This document shows, piece by piece, positions 1-12,140 of a stretch of DNA of 64,000 bases. The position numbers and the translations under genes are program-made. The stretch lies in NCBI GenBank assembly GCA_025175895.1, contig CM045989.1:17229928-17293927 (forward strand), read 5' to 3'. The DNA comes from Wurfbainia villosa. Taxonomy: Eukaryota > Streptophyta > Magnoliopsida > Zingiberales > Zingiberaceae. Below the pieces are notes generated by a model that saw nothing but the letters and a program-made list of their open reading frames with translations, had not been told where the DNA came from and did not search any database. Position 1 is the stretch's first letter. Each line of letters starts with the position of its first letter.

Positions 1-671
1 ATTATTAGTTAATTGGATTAACTAGAATGAGTAAGACTCATTACTTGGCTAAATTTGAGTTGGACTCAAATTGGTTTATGTTGAGTTAGACTCAAGTCAA
101 ACCAAGAGAAGAAGGCTAAAATGAATAATACACGAATTAATAATATAATACACGAATTAATAATATAATACACAAATTAATAAATGGGGTTTTAAATGGG
201 ATTTAAAACTCATTAATGTGCATTTAATGAGCATTAATTGACTTCCTTTCTTTTACCATGAAGAATAAGGAAGTGCATTTAATGTCTCATTAAGGTGTAT
301 TATGGTTGTTTCTTCTTCTTCAACGTGGACAATAAAAAAAAATTAGATTTTATTTTTTTTCGTTCACAACACAAGAGGGCCAAGTATAGAGTGGAAAAGT
401 GAGACCTTGGAGTGGTTGCTAGCACAACCGAAAGGGTTTACCTCTTCTCTCCAAGATCGTGTGTGTGTGCACCGTAGAGGTGTGGACATTCTGACCACGC
501 TGAGATCTGCAAGTGTTGCTGAATGGAATTCGAAGGGCACGCTTCGAAGGTAATCTCGATTCCTATAGGATATAATCGATAATAGAAACGAGTATGTTTT
601 TTTTGCTTGGATCTCTGGAGGGATCCTAAGTTTTTCGCTGCGAATTTTGTTTATCGCTTGGGATCCCTACA
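1..671 (+). mobile_element. 3' part of an LTR (element X) inserted in an Angela LTR
   Basis: The stretch ends with GGATCCCTACA, the same type of LTR end as the solo LTR at 8480-10378 (…ATCCCTACA). Directly after it, sequence of a different LTR family resumes inside that family's known sequence (GTAGATGGG, compare 31379). No primer-binding site follows, so this is a 3' LTR or a solo LTR. AT-rich short repeats of about 20 bp (ATAATACACGAATTAATA-like) lie at 120-180. The 5' end is outside the window, so the element type and its duplication cannot be checked. Confidence 0.6.
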
Positions 672-1896
672 GTAGATGGGATATATGATGGGAGTGATAT
701 TATGATTCTTGATAAAGTGAGACCACTAAGTGCATGGCCATGCCCAAATGAGTCAATATGAGATATTGAGCTCATTTGATTAGAGTGAGTCTACTTGGAG
801 TTCAAGACATAGATTGTTCAGAGGATGACACAGTCTATGCCTCAATTGATCAATCTAGATATCAACGATTGAGAGACATTGTCACATATTGTGAGAGTCA
901 CAATTAGTAGTCACAAAGGTGATATTGGATCTCAGCATTCTTGTAACTTGAGTAGCATTGATGTGTTGCTAGATACCACTCATTGCTTATGTTTCTAAAT
1001 CGGTTTAGGAGCATTGCCAACGTTACAAGAACCTATAGGGTCACACACAAAGGGAAATTAGATGGAGATTAGGTTCATATGATGGACCTAGAGGATTAGG
1101 TTCATGTGATGAACTAAATTGGATTAAGAGTAATCCAAATTAGACTAATTGAGTTGGACTCAATTTGATTCAAGTGTTGAATGAGTCTAATTTAGATTTG
1201 ATTCATTGAGTCATTTTAAACTAATGAATAGAGATTCATTAAATTAAATTGACTTGAATCAAAGGTTGGATTTGATCAACCATGGGAGATAAGAGGTCAA
1301 GTTTGACTTGACTTGAGAGGGAAGATGAAGGGTCAAGTTTGACTTGACCAAATGCCACATCATGGTGACTTGGCATGGGGTCGGCCAATGATGATGTTCC
1401 ACATCATCATGGACACATCATGGTGTGCCACCTCATGAGGAAGACCAAGAGCCATGGCTCTTGGTATTACATGGAGGTTTTTAATCCCCATTAAGTGGTC
1501 GGCGAAACTAATGAAGGAGTAAGTGTGGTGAATTGATTTCATCTTCTTCCTCTTCTCTTCTCCTCTCTTGCTCTCTCCCTCTCCTCCATTGTCGTGAGCT
1601 TCTATGAGTGCTAGCACACTCTAAGTTGTTCTCTCCACCTTTTGTCTGTGTGGATACGTGTAGAGGAGTGTACACTTGATACTCTACGAGATCCGGCAAA
1701 CTGTTTGGACGAGTTGGATAAGCAAAGGGCGTCACTACAAAGGTAATGCTCTTACCATGTAGATCTAAGGTAGATCTAGTGTTTCTAAACATGTACATGT
1801 ATTATATATTTTAATTTATCTTCGCACGGATCCATGGCCGACTTCCGAGGTTTCCGCAATGCAAAAAAAAATTTTTACGACTCGGATAGTCCAACA
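672..1896 (+). mobile_element. Angela-type LTR fragment (A0), 3' two-thirds
   Basis: It follows the A1 LTR (31379-32627) over its length, including the segment on AAATGAGTCAATATGAGATATTGAGC, the repeated CAAGTTTGACTTGAC motif and the end CCAACA at 1896. No primer-binding site follows, and the next bases belong to the S1 LTR, so this is the end of a solo or 3' LTR that inserted into the S1 5' LTR. It is itself cut by LTR X on the left. It is more diverged from A1 and A2 LTRs than these are from each other. Confidence 0.7.
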
Positions 1897-2946
1897 AGGT
1901 GAACTTGGCTGAATGGCTAAGTCAAGTGTTGGACACTCAAAATTAAGGTTTGAGGTTTTACCTGATAAGTCGGACGCTCAAACTTATGTTTGATGTTTTA
2001 CCCGACGTTTGGTTAAGTTGGATGCTCAAATACGGGTTTGAGGTTTCTACCTAACGAGTGTAAGTGTTGGATGCTCAAACATGTGGTTTGAGGTTTACCC
2101 GACCATCAGATGCTCAAACAAGTGTTTTGTTTGAGGTTTTACCTGACACCAGTCGACTGATATAGATATCAGTCAGTTGCTCTAGGTCGATGGCACTCGG
2201 CTGGTACTCGACTGGTGTTTGACTGATGGTCTTCTGGCCCAGCAGTCGACTGTTAGGGTTTAGTAGTTGACTGTTGCACCATCAGTCGACTGCCAAGGGA
2301 TGGAAGTCGACTAATGAAGGTGGTCGCAGGCATAGAGGGTTTGAGAGTCGATTGATCGCCTGATCACTCGACTGATGGCTCTATCAGTCGATTGATATAG
2401 ATGATCAGTCGACTGACGAGGTAGTCGTTGGCTGGACGCCAACATGGATGAAGTCGTTATAAGGCAACAGCAGTAGTCAACTGATGGCTGCATCAATCAA
2501 CTGCTCGCTGCCCAACGGGAAGAATGGCCTCTTCCCTATAAGAAGAGGCCTTGGGTGCTCTTGGGAGGTTAATGCTTAACTCCTAAACTTCTCCCAAGTG
2601 CTCTACACAATTTTCACTCCTCTTCTTGTATTTATTTCAATCTTATTGTAAGAAGACGTGATCTTATAAGAAAGGTTTACCTCCACCTTGAAGGAGAGAT
2701 TAGTGATTGTTGAGGGAGTGATTCACCGAACAAATCATCCGTGGATTAGCAGCAAGGGTCGTGAACCACGTTACATCTCGGCATTGGCATTTGCTTCTTC
2801 TTTATATTTGCATTTACTTAATTCTCTTTATTATTAGTATTTTCGTTTCTCTAATAGTATTTGTAGATGATTAAGAAGCGAACGATCTCCATCGTACACA
2901 TCGAGGGCTATTCACTCCCCTCTAGTTAGGCCACGATTCTCCAACA
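1897..2946 (+). repeat. S1 5' LTR, 5'-truncated
   Basis: It matches the 3' LTR segment 27493-28567 from TGAACTTGGC to the end CTCCAACA. The 3' LTR has about 420 more bases upstream (20006-20356 and 27424-27492) that are missing here, where Angela LTR A0 abuts instead. It contains repeated segments with TTTGAGGTTTTACC (1920-2140) and several copies of the palindrome CAGTCGACTG, for example at 2243, 2283 and 2406. Confidence 0.75.
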
Positions 2947-2948
2947 AG

Positions 2949-2960
2949 TGGTATCAGAGG
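2949..2960 (+). promoter_or_regulatory. S1 primer-binding site
   Basis: TGGTATCAGAGG lies two bases after the 5' LTR end. It matches the complement of the initiator tRNA-Met 3' end (TGGTATCAGAGC) used by plant Ty1/copia elements, except at the last base. Confidence 0.85.
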
Positions 2961-3006
2961 GAGGAGCTTGTCAACAGACTCATCACCAAAACAAGCACGA
3001 CAAGAA

Positions 3007-4646
3007 ATGGTCGGCTCCAACATTCATCCACCCAAGTTCAAAGGCGATTTCTCTTGGTAGAAGAAGAGAATAGAGGTATTTTTTGAAACTGATTTCGAAA
3101 TCATGTTAATAATGGAAAATGGTTTCGAGATACCTAGGGATGAAGAAGGGAGGTTAATAGAAAATCGAGATGGACCAAGAAGCAAAAGGAGGAGTACTTA
3201 GCGAATTCAAAGGCCAAGCATCATCTATACAACGTGCTCCCTCAACAAGAAATAAATAGAATTGGAGAGTGCGCTAGTGCCAAGGAGACGTGGGAGAAGA
3301 TAGTGGAGCTTCATGAAGGCACATCCGAAGCCAAGCTAGCAAGAAGGGTTCTCTTCCGCTCTCAATTAAGCAATATCAAATTAGATAAGGGGAAGAAGGT
3401 ATTATCTCTTCATTCTCGGTTTAAAGAAATAGTTAATGGGTTATCTAGTGTAGGGGAGAAGCTCTCCCACCATGACATGATCATGAAGGCAACAGATGCT
3501 TTTCCCCGGTCATCAAAGTGGAGCTCAATGGTGGAATCCTTCTACATATCAAAGAATCTAGAGGTAAGTACTCTAGAAGAATTTTTCTGTACTATGGAGC
3601 TTCACGAAACTAGACTTGAAGGTGTAATAGAAGAACCAAGGAGTCAACCAAGGGGAGTGGCACTAGTAGAAAATAAAGGAAAGAAGAAGATGTCCTCACC
3701 TTCCTCATCGGATAAAGAATCATCCTCTTCAATGGATAGCAATGAGGAGGCCTACATGGTAAGAAAGGTGAGACGTGCATTAAAAATCTTTAAATTTAAC
3801 AAGTCTCATGATAAAAGAAGGAGGAGGGTGATTTGCTACAATTGTCAAGGAGAGGGACACATGAGGGATGAGTGTCCCAACTAAACAAGAGCAAGGAAGA
3901 GAAGAAAAAGGATAACAAGAAGAAAGGGAAGAAGAAAGAAAGTCAAAGGAGAAGGAAAAGAAGTCAAAGCCCCGAAACTTAAAAGCTACATGGGACAATC
4001 CATCATCATCATCGGAAGAAGAAAAGATCATCTCCCATTTTGCACTAATGGGGATTGATGATGTAGCCTCCACCTCATCTGAACAAGAAGAAACAAGCTC
4101 AAGTGAGGAGGAGAGCTTAAGTGTAGGTGGAGCATCCTATCGGATTCGAAATAAGAGGATTGGATAAGTGTGGTAACAAATCTCCCTCCTAAGAAAGGCA
4201 TTTTAATGATTACTAGCTTGACTAAGGATTTATTTAGGGCGAAAAAGAAAAATAAATGCATGTTTAATGAAATAAAATCCCTAGAAGAGAAATTAAAAAA
4301 TGCATGTTCACATGTTAATGATATTTCTTCCAGTGTTAATGATGCATGCTTAGTTGAGGAGAATAAGGCCTTAAGGGAAAAGGTAGATCATTTAACTAAG
4401 GCCCTAGAAAAATTTACCATTGGCTCTAATACTTTAAATATGATCATTAGGAGCCAAAGGGCTAGTTTCAACAAGAAGGACCTAGGTTACAAGGGATCCA
4501 AAAATGAGAAAGCCTATCATTGTTTAATTGCTAGGGGTCAATCTAAAATAACAATGGTAGCTAGGAAATGGATCCCAAAGGAGTATTTGGTGAACCCTAT
4601 TGGAAAGAACTTATATTGGGTTCCCAAGTCCATCCTTAGAGGTTAG
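3007..4646 (+). pseudogene. S1 gag (Sirevirus extended gag), broken
   Basis: Gag forms the virus-like particle and packages element RNA. The best start is ATG at 3007, giving MVGSNIHPPKFKGDFSW before an early stop; the reading then continues in the frame of 3234-3884, which holds the UBN2/retrotran-gag region (for example ETWEKIVELHEGTSEAKLAR, HSRFKEIVNGL) and a complete CCHC zinc knuckle CYNCQGEGHMRDEC just before a stop at 3882. After frameshifts and stops, 4170-4646 encodes a coiled-coil-rich tail (LEEKLKNACSHVNDISSSVND, EENKALREKVDHLTKALEKF) ending in the Sirevirus-like WIPKEYLVNPIGKNLYWVPK. The tail parallels that of S2 (15992-16654) and S3 (22552-22848). The gene cannot be translated as it stands. 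Confidence 0.85.
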
Positions 4647-4681
4647 AGAAACCTATGATAGTCAACCATAAACGGAATTAT

Positions 4682-5773
4682 TGTTGGATCGAAGCAGATC
4701 GCTAGAGGGGGGGGGGGGTGAATAGCGATAAACCTTTTCTTTTTCGAATTCGTTTTAAAACACTTATACGCAGTGGAAAGATAAATGTAAAGTAAATGAG
4801 ACAAGAGAATTTTATTTGGTTCGTAGCCTTCGGCTACTACTCCAAGGCCCTAGTGGTCCTTGACCACGTACGGAGGGCAAAACACTAAAGAACTCCTCCT
4901 CGTTAGAGGTAGGAGTTAATCGATACAAAAGAAACACAAAGCTTGAGGTAGAGGGACACTCCCCCTCTCCTCGTTACGATAAAAGCTCCGAGAAAGTAAA
5001 GCAATAAACAACAAAAATAACTTATACCGACGTAACAAAATAAAAGTAATTTAAACCTAGACATCGGAGAAGAAGCACTTCGTTGTCGGAGAGTTGTAAC
5101 TTTGCGGAGGCTTTTGGAAGCTTAGAATTGATGATGAAACCCTAGGAGAGGCCCTCCTTTTATATCCTTTGAGCCCCTTTTCGAGAGGACCTTCAACCAA
5201 TGGAAATTAGGCACATGTCTCCTTGAAAAATGGTGATAAGGCTTGACTCCTCGAGGTTGATCCTTGACCACCAGTCGACTGATGGCAGCATCAATCGAAT
5301 GTTGACCGCAGATAGTCGATTGATGGATGGCAGTCGAGTCCTCCAAGTTGGCAGTCGACTGATACTAGTTGCAGGGCAAAGTTAGCTTAACAAAAGCATT
5401 ATTTTGACGGCCGCTGACCATCCGATCTTGACCTAGACTATCTATAGGATGTCTTTGGTCGGATCTATGCTTAACATCATCCCCGAAAGGAGGATACGAC
5501 CTCTCTTACTCTCGAACACACATGAGCTTATCTTGATACTTACTGTGTCGCTTTCGCTTTCGGCCTTCCACTCGATTCCTTAGACTCCCTCCGAAGTCAC
5601 TCGAGTGTCGCCCAACCACCGCAGCTTCCTCTGGGTGTCGCTAGCCTTCAGCTCCAGCTATAGCAATTTTCTGCACACTCGATTCAGCTCGTGAGATAAT
5701 GACATGAGCTTAACTTTGTATCGTTTGCTATAATCAAAACTCAGGTTCGACTTAGGTGTCTACTGCACCAACA
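4682..5773 (-). repeat. S2 3' LTR
   Basis: It is 1092 bp, starting TGTTGGATCG and ending GCACCAACA in plus coordinates, and pairs with 17842-18907. It holds a 13-base G run near 4706 and two copies of CAGTCGACTG (about 5272 and 5351). The section at about 5240-5345 differs strongly from the partner LTR at 18390-18490 while the flanks agree well. Confidence 0.92.
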
Positions 5774-6874
5774 ATCTCTCCCTTTTTAATTTATGGCAAA
5801 CCCACATACAAAGTTAAGAAAATAGTATGCATGAAGAATAATAATGTGTATGAGAAACAAAAATGAAGATTAAGTTGGAGTAGTAAGGATTTTCTTCAAG
5901 TACTCCCCCTTGAGGAAACCTCCCCCTTGACCGAGGGTGAGTCTTGAAGAAAGACCTTAGTCCTCCCCCTTGAGGGTTGCTATTTAGGAAGAGTTTAAGT
6001 AATTAACATTACTTAAAGTTGGCCTTAGTAAAGCGTTTAAGTTAAGGGGACTTCTTAACTTGGCCCTTTCTCCCCCTTAAGTAAAACATTAAGGTTTACT
6101 TCCTTTTTGTTAAGAATAAGTTTTTAAGTTAAGAATTTTCTTAACTTAGCTTTTACTTCCTTTTAGTTAACAAAAATGAGTTAAGTGAATTTTCAAGTTA
6201 AGTAAATTTTTAAAACTTAAAGTTAAGTAAACATTTACTTAACTTGTGGCCATGTGAATAAATATGAAGTGAGTTAAGGGAAAATTTTGATCCCTAGGGA
6301 AAATTTTGATCCCTTAACTTTGGCCTTTTTCTCTCCCTTTTGCCATATATCGAAAAGAGTGGGGGTGTGTGAAAGACAAACATAAGTATTAAATTTAAAG
6401 TCCAAGCATGTTTCATATTATTTGAAAATAATATACTAAAAATAAGCTCATCTATAAAATATTCGACTCATATTCGACTCATCTATAAAATAAGCTCATC
6501 TATATTATTTAAAGTCCTGGTCAGAGTCGGTTAGTATGTATGATTATACTCCGTGGTTCATGGTGATGCACTAGCTCTACATCTGGAACCAGGAGTAAGG
6601 TCCTAACATCTCACGCCCATCTACGTGGCTAAGTACACAAACACATTAGTCCTATGTGTTGTGAGATGTATTGGCTCCTTAAATCTATAGGTGCATGATA
6701 TCTAAGGTATGTCCTATGCTAGTTCCATAAAAATGAAAAGTAAGAAATAGTAGTAAGAAAATATAATTTGTAAGTTCCTATTCTATTACGCACATGCCCA
6801 ATTTTCGTCTTAATAGACTAAATTCGGCTTCGGATAGGGGTTTAGTAAATAGGTCTGCCAAGTTAGACTTCGAT
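5774..6874 (-). promoter_or_regulatory. S2 3' non-coding region with polypurine tracts
   Basis: The tract next to the LTR reads AAAAAGGGAGAGAT on the minus strand (5774-5788). More CT-rich tracts (CTCCCCCTTGA-like, purine-rich on the element strand) occur near 5903, 5921, 5965 and 6080. From about 5990 to 6310 the sequence is built from many variants of TTAAGTTAAG. Multiplied polypurine tracts before the 3' LTR are a reported Sirevirus trait. No further coding sequence is seen between RNase H and the LTR, so no envelope-like ORF is present. Confidence 0.7.
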
Positions 6875-8343
6875 TCAACGTATTCGAGTTGTATGGCTCC
6901 GTTGGCCACATGTTCTCGAATGAAATTTGACCTCTATATGTTTGGTCCTAGAGTGACATATCAGATTCTTAGTAAGGTTAATTGAACTAATGTTATCTAC
7001 GTGAAGTTTAGTATTTGTAAAGTCTAACTTAAAGTCACGGAGAGTGTGCTTCATCAAAAGAAGCTGAGTGACACACTCACTCATCGCGATGTATTCGGCT
7101 TCGGTGGTAGATAAGGCAACACAGTGTTGCTTCCTACTGCACCAACATACTAGACTCGAGCCGAGAAGTTGACAACAACCACTCATACTCTTTCTATCGA
7201 GCTTACTACCGGCATAGTCCGAATCGGAGTAGCCGATTAGTTCGAACTCGGTAGATCTAGGGTACCAAATACCGACATTAAGTGTACCCTTTATATATCT
7301 AAGGATACGCTTGACTAGAGTTAGGTGAGACTCCTTGGCACAGGTTTGGAACCTTGCGCACATACTTACTGCAAATAGGATATCAGGTCGGCTTGCAGTT
7401 AAGTAAAGGAGACTCCCTATTATGCTCCTATAGTATTTTAAATCAATTGAATTTTCGATTACATCTTCTTCTATATTTACATTCATTGCCATTGGGGTAT
7501 TAATAATTTTAGTGTCTTGCATTCCAAAGCGTTTAATTAATTCCCTAGTATATTTGCGTTGATGTAGGTATATTCCATCTTTAGTTTGTTTAATTTGTAT
7601 ACCTAAGAAGAAACTCAACTCGCCTACTAAATTCATTTCAAATTCACTTTCCATAAGTGAAATGAATTCATTCAGTAGGATCGAGTTGGTGGTTCCGAAA
7701 ATAATATCATCTACGTAAATTTGGGCTATGAATATGTCTTTACCTAAGGTTTTTAAGAAAAGGGTTGGGTCAACTACACCTTGTTTAACTCCTTTGGACT
7801 TAAGATACACCGAAAGTCTCTCGTACCAAGCTCGAGGAGCTTGTTTAAGTCCATAGAGGGCTTTCTTTAACCTAAGGACCTGGTCGAGTTTATCTAAACT
7901 TTCAAAACTGGGGGGTTGACTAACATAAACCTCTTCTTTAATTATCCATTCAAGAATGCAGATTTCACATCCATTTGAAACAACTTAAATCCTCAATGTG
8001 CAGCATATGCTAATAGCATTCGAATGGACTCTAATCTAGCTACTGGGGCATAGGTCTCATCGTAATCTAAACCTTCGACTTGACTAAACCCTTTAGCGAC
8101 TAGTCTAGCTTTATTTTTAGCTACTTCACCTTTATCATCAAGTTTATTTCTAAACACCCACCTTGTACCAATGATTGTTTTATCTTTAGGTGGTGGTACT
8201 AATTCCCATACTTCGTTCCTAGTGAATTTAGCCAGCTTTTCTTGCATTGCAATAATCCAATCGGGATCAAGAAGAGCTTGGTCAATAGTTTTGGGTTCAA
8301 TTTTAGAAATCAAGGAGATTTGACTGAGGTTTCTTATGAGGCT
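6875..8343 (-). pseudogene. S2 reverse transcriptase and RNase H, broken
   Basis: The minus strand encodes copia RT then RNase H. The N-terminal RT lies at 7993-8313 (WELVPPPKDKTIIGTRWVFR, KARLVAKGFSQ, DYDETYAPVARLESIRMLL). After a damaged segment (7811-7992) the frame changes and RT continues at 6875-7810 with the catalytic YVDD (IYVDDIIFGTTN), followed by RNase H with GYSDSDYAG, ALSTTEAEYIAMSE, the acidic residue of LHVDN and HSRTKHIEVKFH. The frame is lost near the expected C terminus. RT copies element RNA to DNA and RNase H removes the RNA strand. The sequence is clearly Ty1/copia (RNase H after RT, at the end of pol). Confidence 0.9.
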
Positions 8344-8479
8344 CTAGTTCGAACTCCTAGACTTGGATCACCTATCACTTGGTCGATAGGATGATTCGTT
8401 TGAGTCCTAGTTGGATTTGGGTTTGAGTCTACAACTTGATCAATAGGATGACTCGTTTGAGTTCTAGTTTGGTTAGAGT
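8344..8479 (-). pseudogene. S2 integrase-RT linker, right part lost to insertion
   Basis: Low-complexity coding sequence between integrase and RT, with repeated units encoding a serine/threonine-rich linker around GATAGGATGACTCGTTTGAG (8390 and 8445). It continues after the solo LTR at 10379-10522. Confidence 0.55.
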
Positions 8480-10378
8480 TGTTAGTTATAGCCCTAGAAC
8501 CAATCATGTGTTGGTTGAATAGGGAACATTTTGTATCATATTCTATAAAGGTAAAGGATTGGTTATTATATTTACGTCTTGCTTATGCTAGCTAAATTAA
8601 ATATAATAATGCCCTAGAAAAGTAGGTTCTTATCTACAGCACATCAATTGGCAGAATTGATTATGAGAGGCTGTAGAGAACACTTTCCTAAATGTTCCTA
8701 GTCAAGTATTAATATGCAAGGGCAATATTAATACATAAAGACTAGCATGTAGGTCAATTGATGACTTGATCTCACAAGTCATGGATATATGATATCAAGT
8801 TGACACATGGGTATATATTAGAGAATATATACTGAACTGACCCGCCATGAGAAAGTTTCATGGATCGTCATATGAGTGTCATAAACTTTCTCATGTGACT
8901 ATTGGTATGAATAGTCCTCAAACCTGAAGTCACTACGGTTCCCTACATAAGGAGTTATGTACTTTGGTATCATCAAACGTCACCCGTGAGGTGGACCATA
9001 AAGGTGATTACTGGGTATATAACAAATTATGCAGAGGGATGTGAGTGATGTAGATGGGATCTATCCCTCCCATATGACGGGAGTGATATCTGTGGGCCCC
9101 TTGATTGAGTAGAACTACTAAAACGCATGGCCATGCTCGAATGAGTCAATATGAGATATTGAGCTCATTTGTTTGAGTTAGTTTACTCAGGGATCAAGAA
9201 ACACATAGATTGATCGAGGATGACACGGTCTATGCCTCATTGGTCAATCTGATATCAAGGATAGAAGGACACGGTCATACATTATAGTAGTCACGGAAAG
9301 GTTAGTCGGATCTTGACTTATTTCGTAACTTGGGTAGCAATGATGTATTGCTAGATGTCGCTCATTGCTTGTGTATCTAAAAGAGTTTAGATCCACTGTC
9401 AACGTTATGAGAGCCTATAGGGTCACACACAAAGACCATGATGATTAGAAGAATTAGTGCATTCTAGTTTGACTAGAATAATTTGGGAATAAGCTTAAGT
9501 ACAAAATAGTTTTTTGGACTTTAAGCTTAAAGAGAATTTTAGCTTATTGATTTAATGAGATTAATTCAATATGCTAAGCTTATTAATTTAATAAGATTAA
9601 ATAAATATGTTATCATGATATCCTAAGCTAAATTGATTTAATAAGATTAATTCAATATGTTACCTTATTGATTTAATGAGATTAATTCAATATGATAACA
9701 TAAGCTTATTGAATTAATAAGATTAATTCAACATGCATGAATGCCACATAAGCATGCCACATAAGCATGCCACCTAAGCTTGATGAGGTGGAAGGAGACA
9801 AAGGGTTTTGACCTTTGGATTTCCTCCACATGTGGCCGGCCAAACAAGGAGTGTAAAACTCCTTGTTTGATTGTTTTTCAATGCAATTGATTGCATTGAA
9901 TGTGATAGGAGGTGAAAGGTTTTTCCAATCCTATAAAACACTCCATGGGGTGGCTGGCCAAGTTGTTGAAAGCTTGAGGCTTGGAGAGAGCTTGGTGGTG
10001 AGAGGCTTTGGTTGTGTGGCTTTTGTGAGTGTAGCAAGAAGAGTGGTCTTCTTCTTCCTTTCTCTTTTTCCCTACCTTCCTCTCCTTTAGGGACTTCTCT
10101 AGCAAGAAGTAAAGGAGAGCTCTTCTAGTTTCTTTTGTGAGACAAGAGCTTGCTCGTGTGGATACATATAGAGGCACGGACATTTGAACGTGCTAAAAGA
10201 TCCAACAAACCCAAGGAGAAGCGGGATTTAAAAAGGGCAAACAACAAAGGTAATATTCTCCTATAAGATAGGTTTTGAGAAATTTATTTTTGTACGAGAT
10301 TTTCTTTCGCAAGGATCACTTGGAAGGGATCCTATTTTTCCGTTGCGCTTATGCTATTTTGCATATAAAATCCCTACA
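8480..10378 (+). mobile_element. Solo Angela-type LTR (C family) inside S2
   Basis: TGTTAGTTATAGCCC at 8480 to CCCTACA at 10378, 1899 bp, flanked by the perfect duplication AGAGT (8475-8479 and 10379-10383). It matches both LTRs of C1 in the opposite orientation. There is no primer-binding site or polypurine tract next to it, so it arose by recombination between two LTRs of one element. Positions 9530-9730 are AT-rich and built of related units containing GAATTAATCTTATT (or its complement). Short ORFs on either strand here have no support as genes. Confidence 0.93.
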
Positions 10379-10522
10379 AGAGTCATCTATCACTTGGTTG
10401 ATAGGCTGACTTGGTTGACTTAGGTTAGGATTAATACTAGACCTGATCTCCGAATCAGAGTTATGTCTAGTATGAATCGGCTCGCTAATTGGGGTTGCCG
10501 GGGGTTTTATAGGTTCGTGTCC
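10379..10522 (-). pseudogene. S2 integrase-RT linker, left part
   Basis: A short piece of S2 pol between two inserted LTRs, beginning with the duplication AGAGT and ending with the duplication TGTCC (10518-10522). On the minus strand it reads proline/serine-rich (EPIKPPATPISEPIHTRHNS), typical of the variable linker after copia integrase. It contains no catalytic motif. Confidence 0.7.
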
Positions 10523-10610
10523 TATAACGCCCATGAAATTCTAAACTATGCAAAGTAATTATATAGTTTTTAAGGCCATAAAAGGTTTAACATAAAATAA
10601 AATAAAATAT

Positions 10611-10680
10611 GGTCATAGGTAGGATTTGAACCATGAACCCACTAATAGGGAGGTAGCCTTGACACCACTAGACCCTAGGA
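10611..10680 (-). other. tRNA-like segment with B box
   Basis: Minus strand: TCCTAGGGTCTAGTGGTGTC… through GGTTCAAATCC (B-box match at 10622-10632) to CCTATGACC. The first and last seven bases could pair at six of seven positions, but the T-arm stem pairs poorly, so this is not a working tRNA gene. A second inverted B box, GGTTCAAACC, is at 11017-11026. It could be a decayed SINE head or a chance pol III-like motif inside the LTR. Confidence 0.35.
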
Positions 10681-11432
10681 TAATTTATGGATAAGATATA
10701 TAAAGAATATACAAAGAATATAAATGGGAAGATGAGGAGTGGGTTCATCCCCTCCCATGAAAGGATGGAGAGTGTTCATTCCCTAGGTATTAAAGAGGAG
10801 AATTAAGAAAAGAGAGGAAGTAAAACCCCACCTTCCTTCTTCATTCTCCTTCTTCCTCATCCTTGGCCGAATTCCCCATTTCCCTTTCCTCCCTTTTCAT
10901 CCCAAGCTCTAGAAATTTTATAATAATTCTTGTATAAAATTTAATTTCATGACTAGGAAATTATATATGGAATCTTGGAAAAAAATGATAAAAGGATAAA
11001 AAAAGTGGAGAGGTGAGGTTTGAACCTTAAAACCTCTTGGTAAGAGTTAACTCTTACCAAGCATGTGATGACCAAGTGCTCAGCAGTAGCTTACTGTTGG
11101 AGAAAGAGGGGAAATTGTAGATAAGTGTGATGAGGGTAAATGAAGAGGCATGAAAAGAGAAGAGACACTTCTCTTCCTCCCTTTATAAAGAAGAGGGAAG
11201 GTTCTACTTGGCCACTTCTTCTTCCTTCTTCCTCCTTCCACCGAAACCCTAAGCCTCCTTCCTTGAAGTTTCGGCCAAAACAAAATAGGGTTTCACCCTA
11301 GAGAGTTATGCAAGGAGAAGGCTAGGTTTTTGTTTCCTTAGGTCATCTACCAACTAAAAGCAAGCGAAGGATGTAAGATTCCCTCACCTGTAGTATATTA
11401 GTTTTGTAGGACATGTTACATGAAAGAAATAT

Positions 11433-12140
11433 GAAGCTTTGAGCCCTACATGTTTTGGCCAACCAAGTTTTTGGGCTAGGGTTTCATGAAAATGCTACTA
11501 AGAAAATTTTTGTAGGTTGTAAGCTTCATGTAGGAATTTTTAGGTGACAAAAATCCAAGCTTTGAGCCCTACATGTTTCGGCCAACCAAGTTTTTGGGCT
11601 AGGGTTTCATGAAAATGCTACTAAGGAAATTTTTGTAGGTTGTAAGCTTCATGTAGGAATTTTTAGGTGACAAAAATCCAAGCTTTGAGCCCTACATGTT
11701 TCGGCCAACCAAGTTTTGGGCTAGGGTTTCATGAAAATGCTACTAAGGAAATTTTTTTAGGTTGTAAGCTTCATGTAGGAAATTTTAGGTGTAAAAAAAA
11801 ATCCAAGTTTATAGCCATACATGTTTCGGCCAACCTTGGGGTTAGGGTTAGGGTTCCATGAAAATACCCCCTTATGAAGTTATGTTATGTAGTATGCCTT
11901 CATGAATGAATTTATGTGACAAGAATCAAATTTTAGTACCCCCTACATGTTTCGGCCAACCTTGGGGTTAGGGTTAGGGTTCCATGAAAATACCCCCTTA
12001 TGAAGTTATGTTATGTAGTATGCCTTCATGAATGAATTTATGTGACAAGAATAAAATTTTAGTACCCCCTACATGTTTCGGCCAACCTTTGGGTTAGGGC
12101 TAGGGTTTCATGAAAACACCCCCTTATGAAGTTATGTTAT
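11433..12140 (+). repeat. Tandem array, about 125 bp unit, six copies
   Basis: Units share CCTACATGTTTCGGCCAACC at about 11448, 11570, 11692, 11817, 11944 and 12070. Each continues with a GGGTTAGGG- or GGGCTAGGG-type segment and CATGAAAA. The last units contain GGGGTTAGGGTTAGGGTT, a telomere-like run within the repeat. Confidence 0.85.

Noticed and set aside
3780..4261. Minus-strand frames opposite S1 gag
   Set aside because: They are antisense to a recognisable gag gene and match no family.
5774..6874. A possible envelope-like gene downstream of S2 pol, as in some Sireviruses
   Set aside because: No open frame of useful length or transmembrane pattern is present on the element strand; the region is polypurine tracts and short repeats.
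11840..11985. Telomere-like GGGTTAGGGTTAGGG
   Set aside because: Only two to three units, and part of a 125 bp tandem unit in an LTR. No sign of an interstitial telomere.
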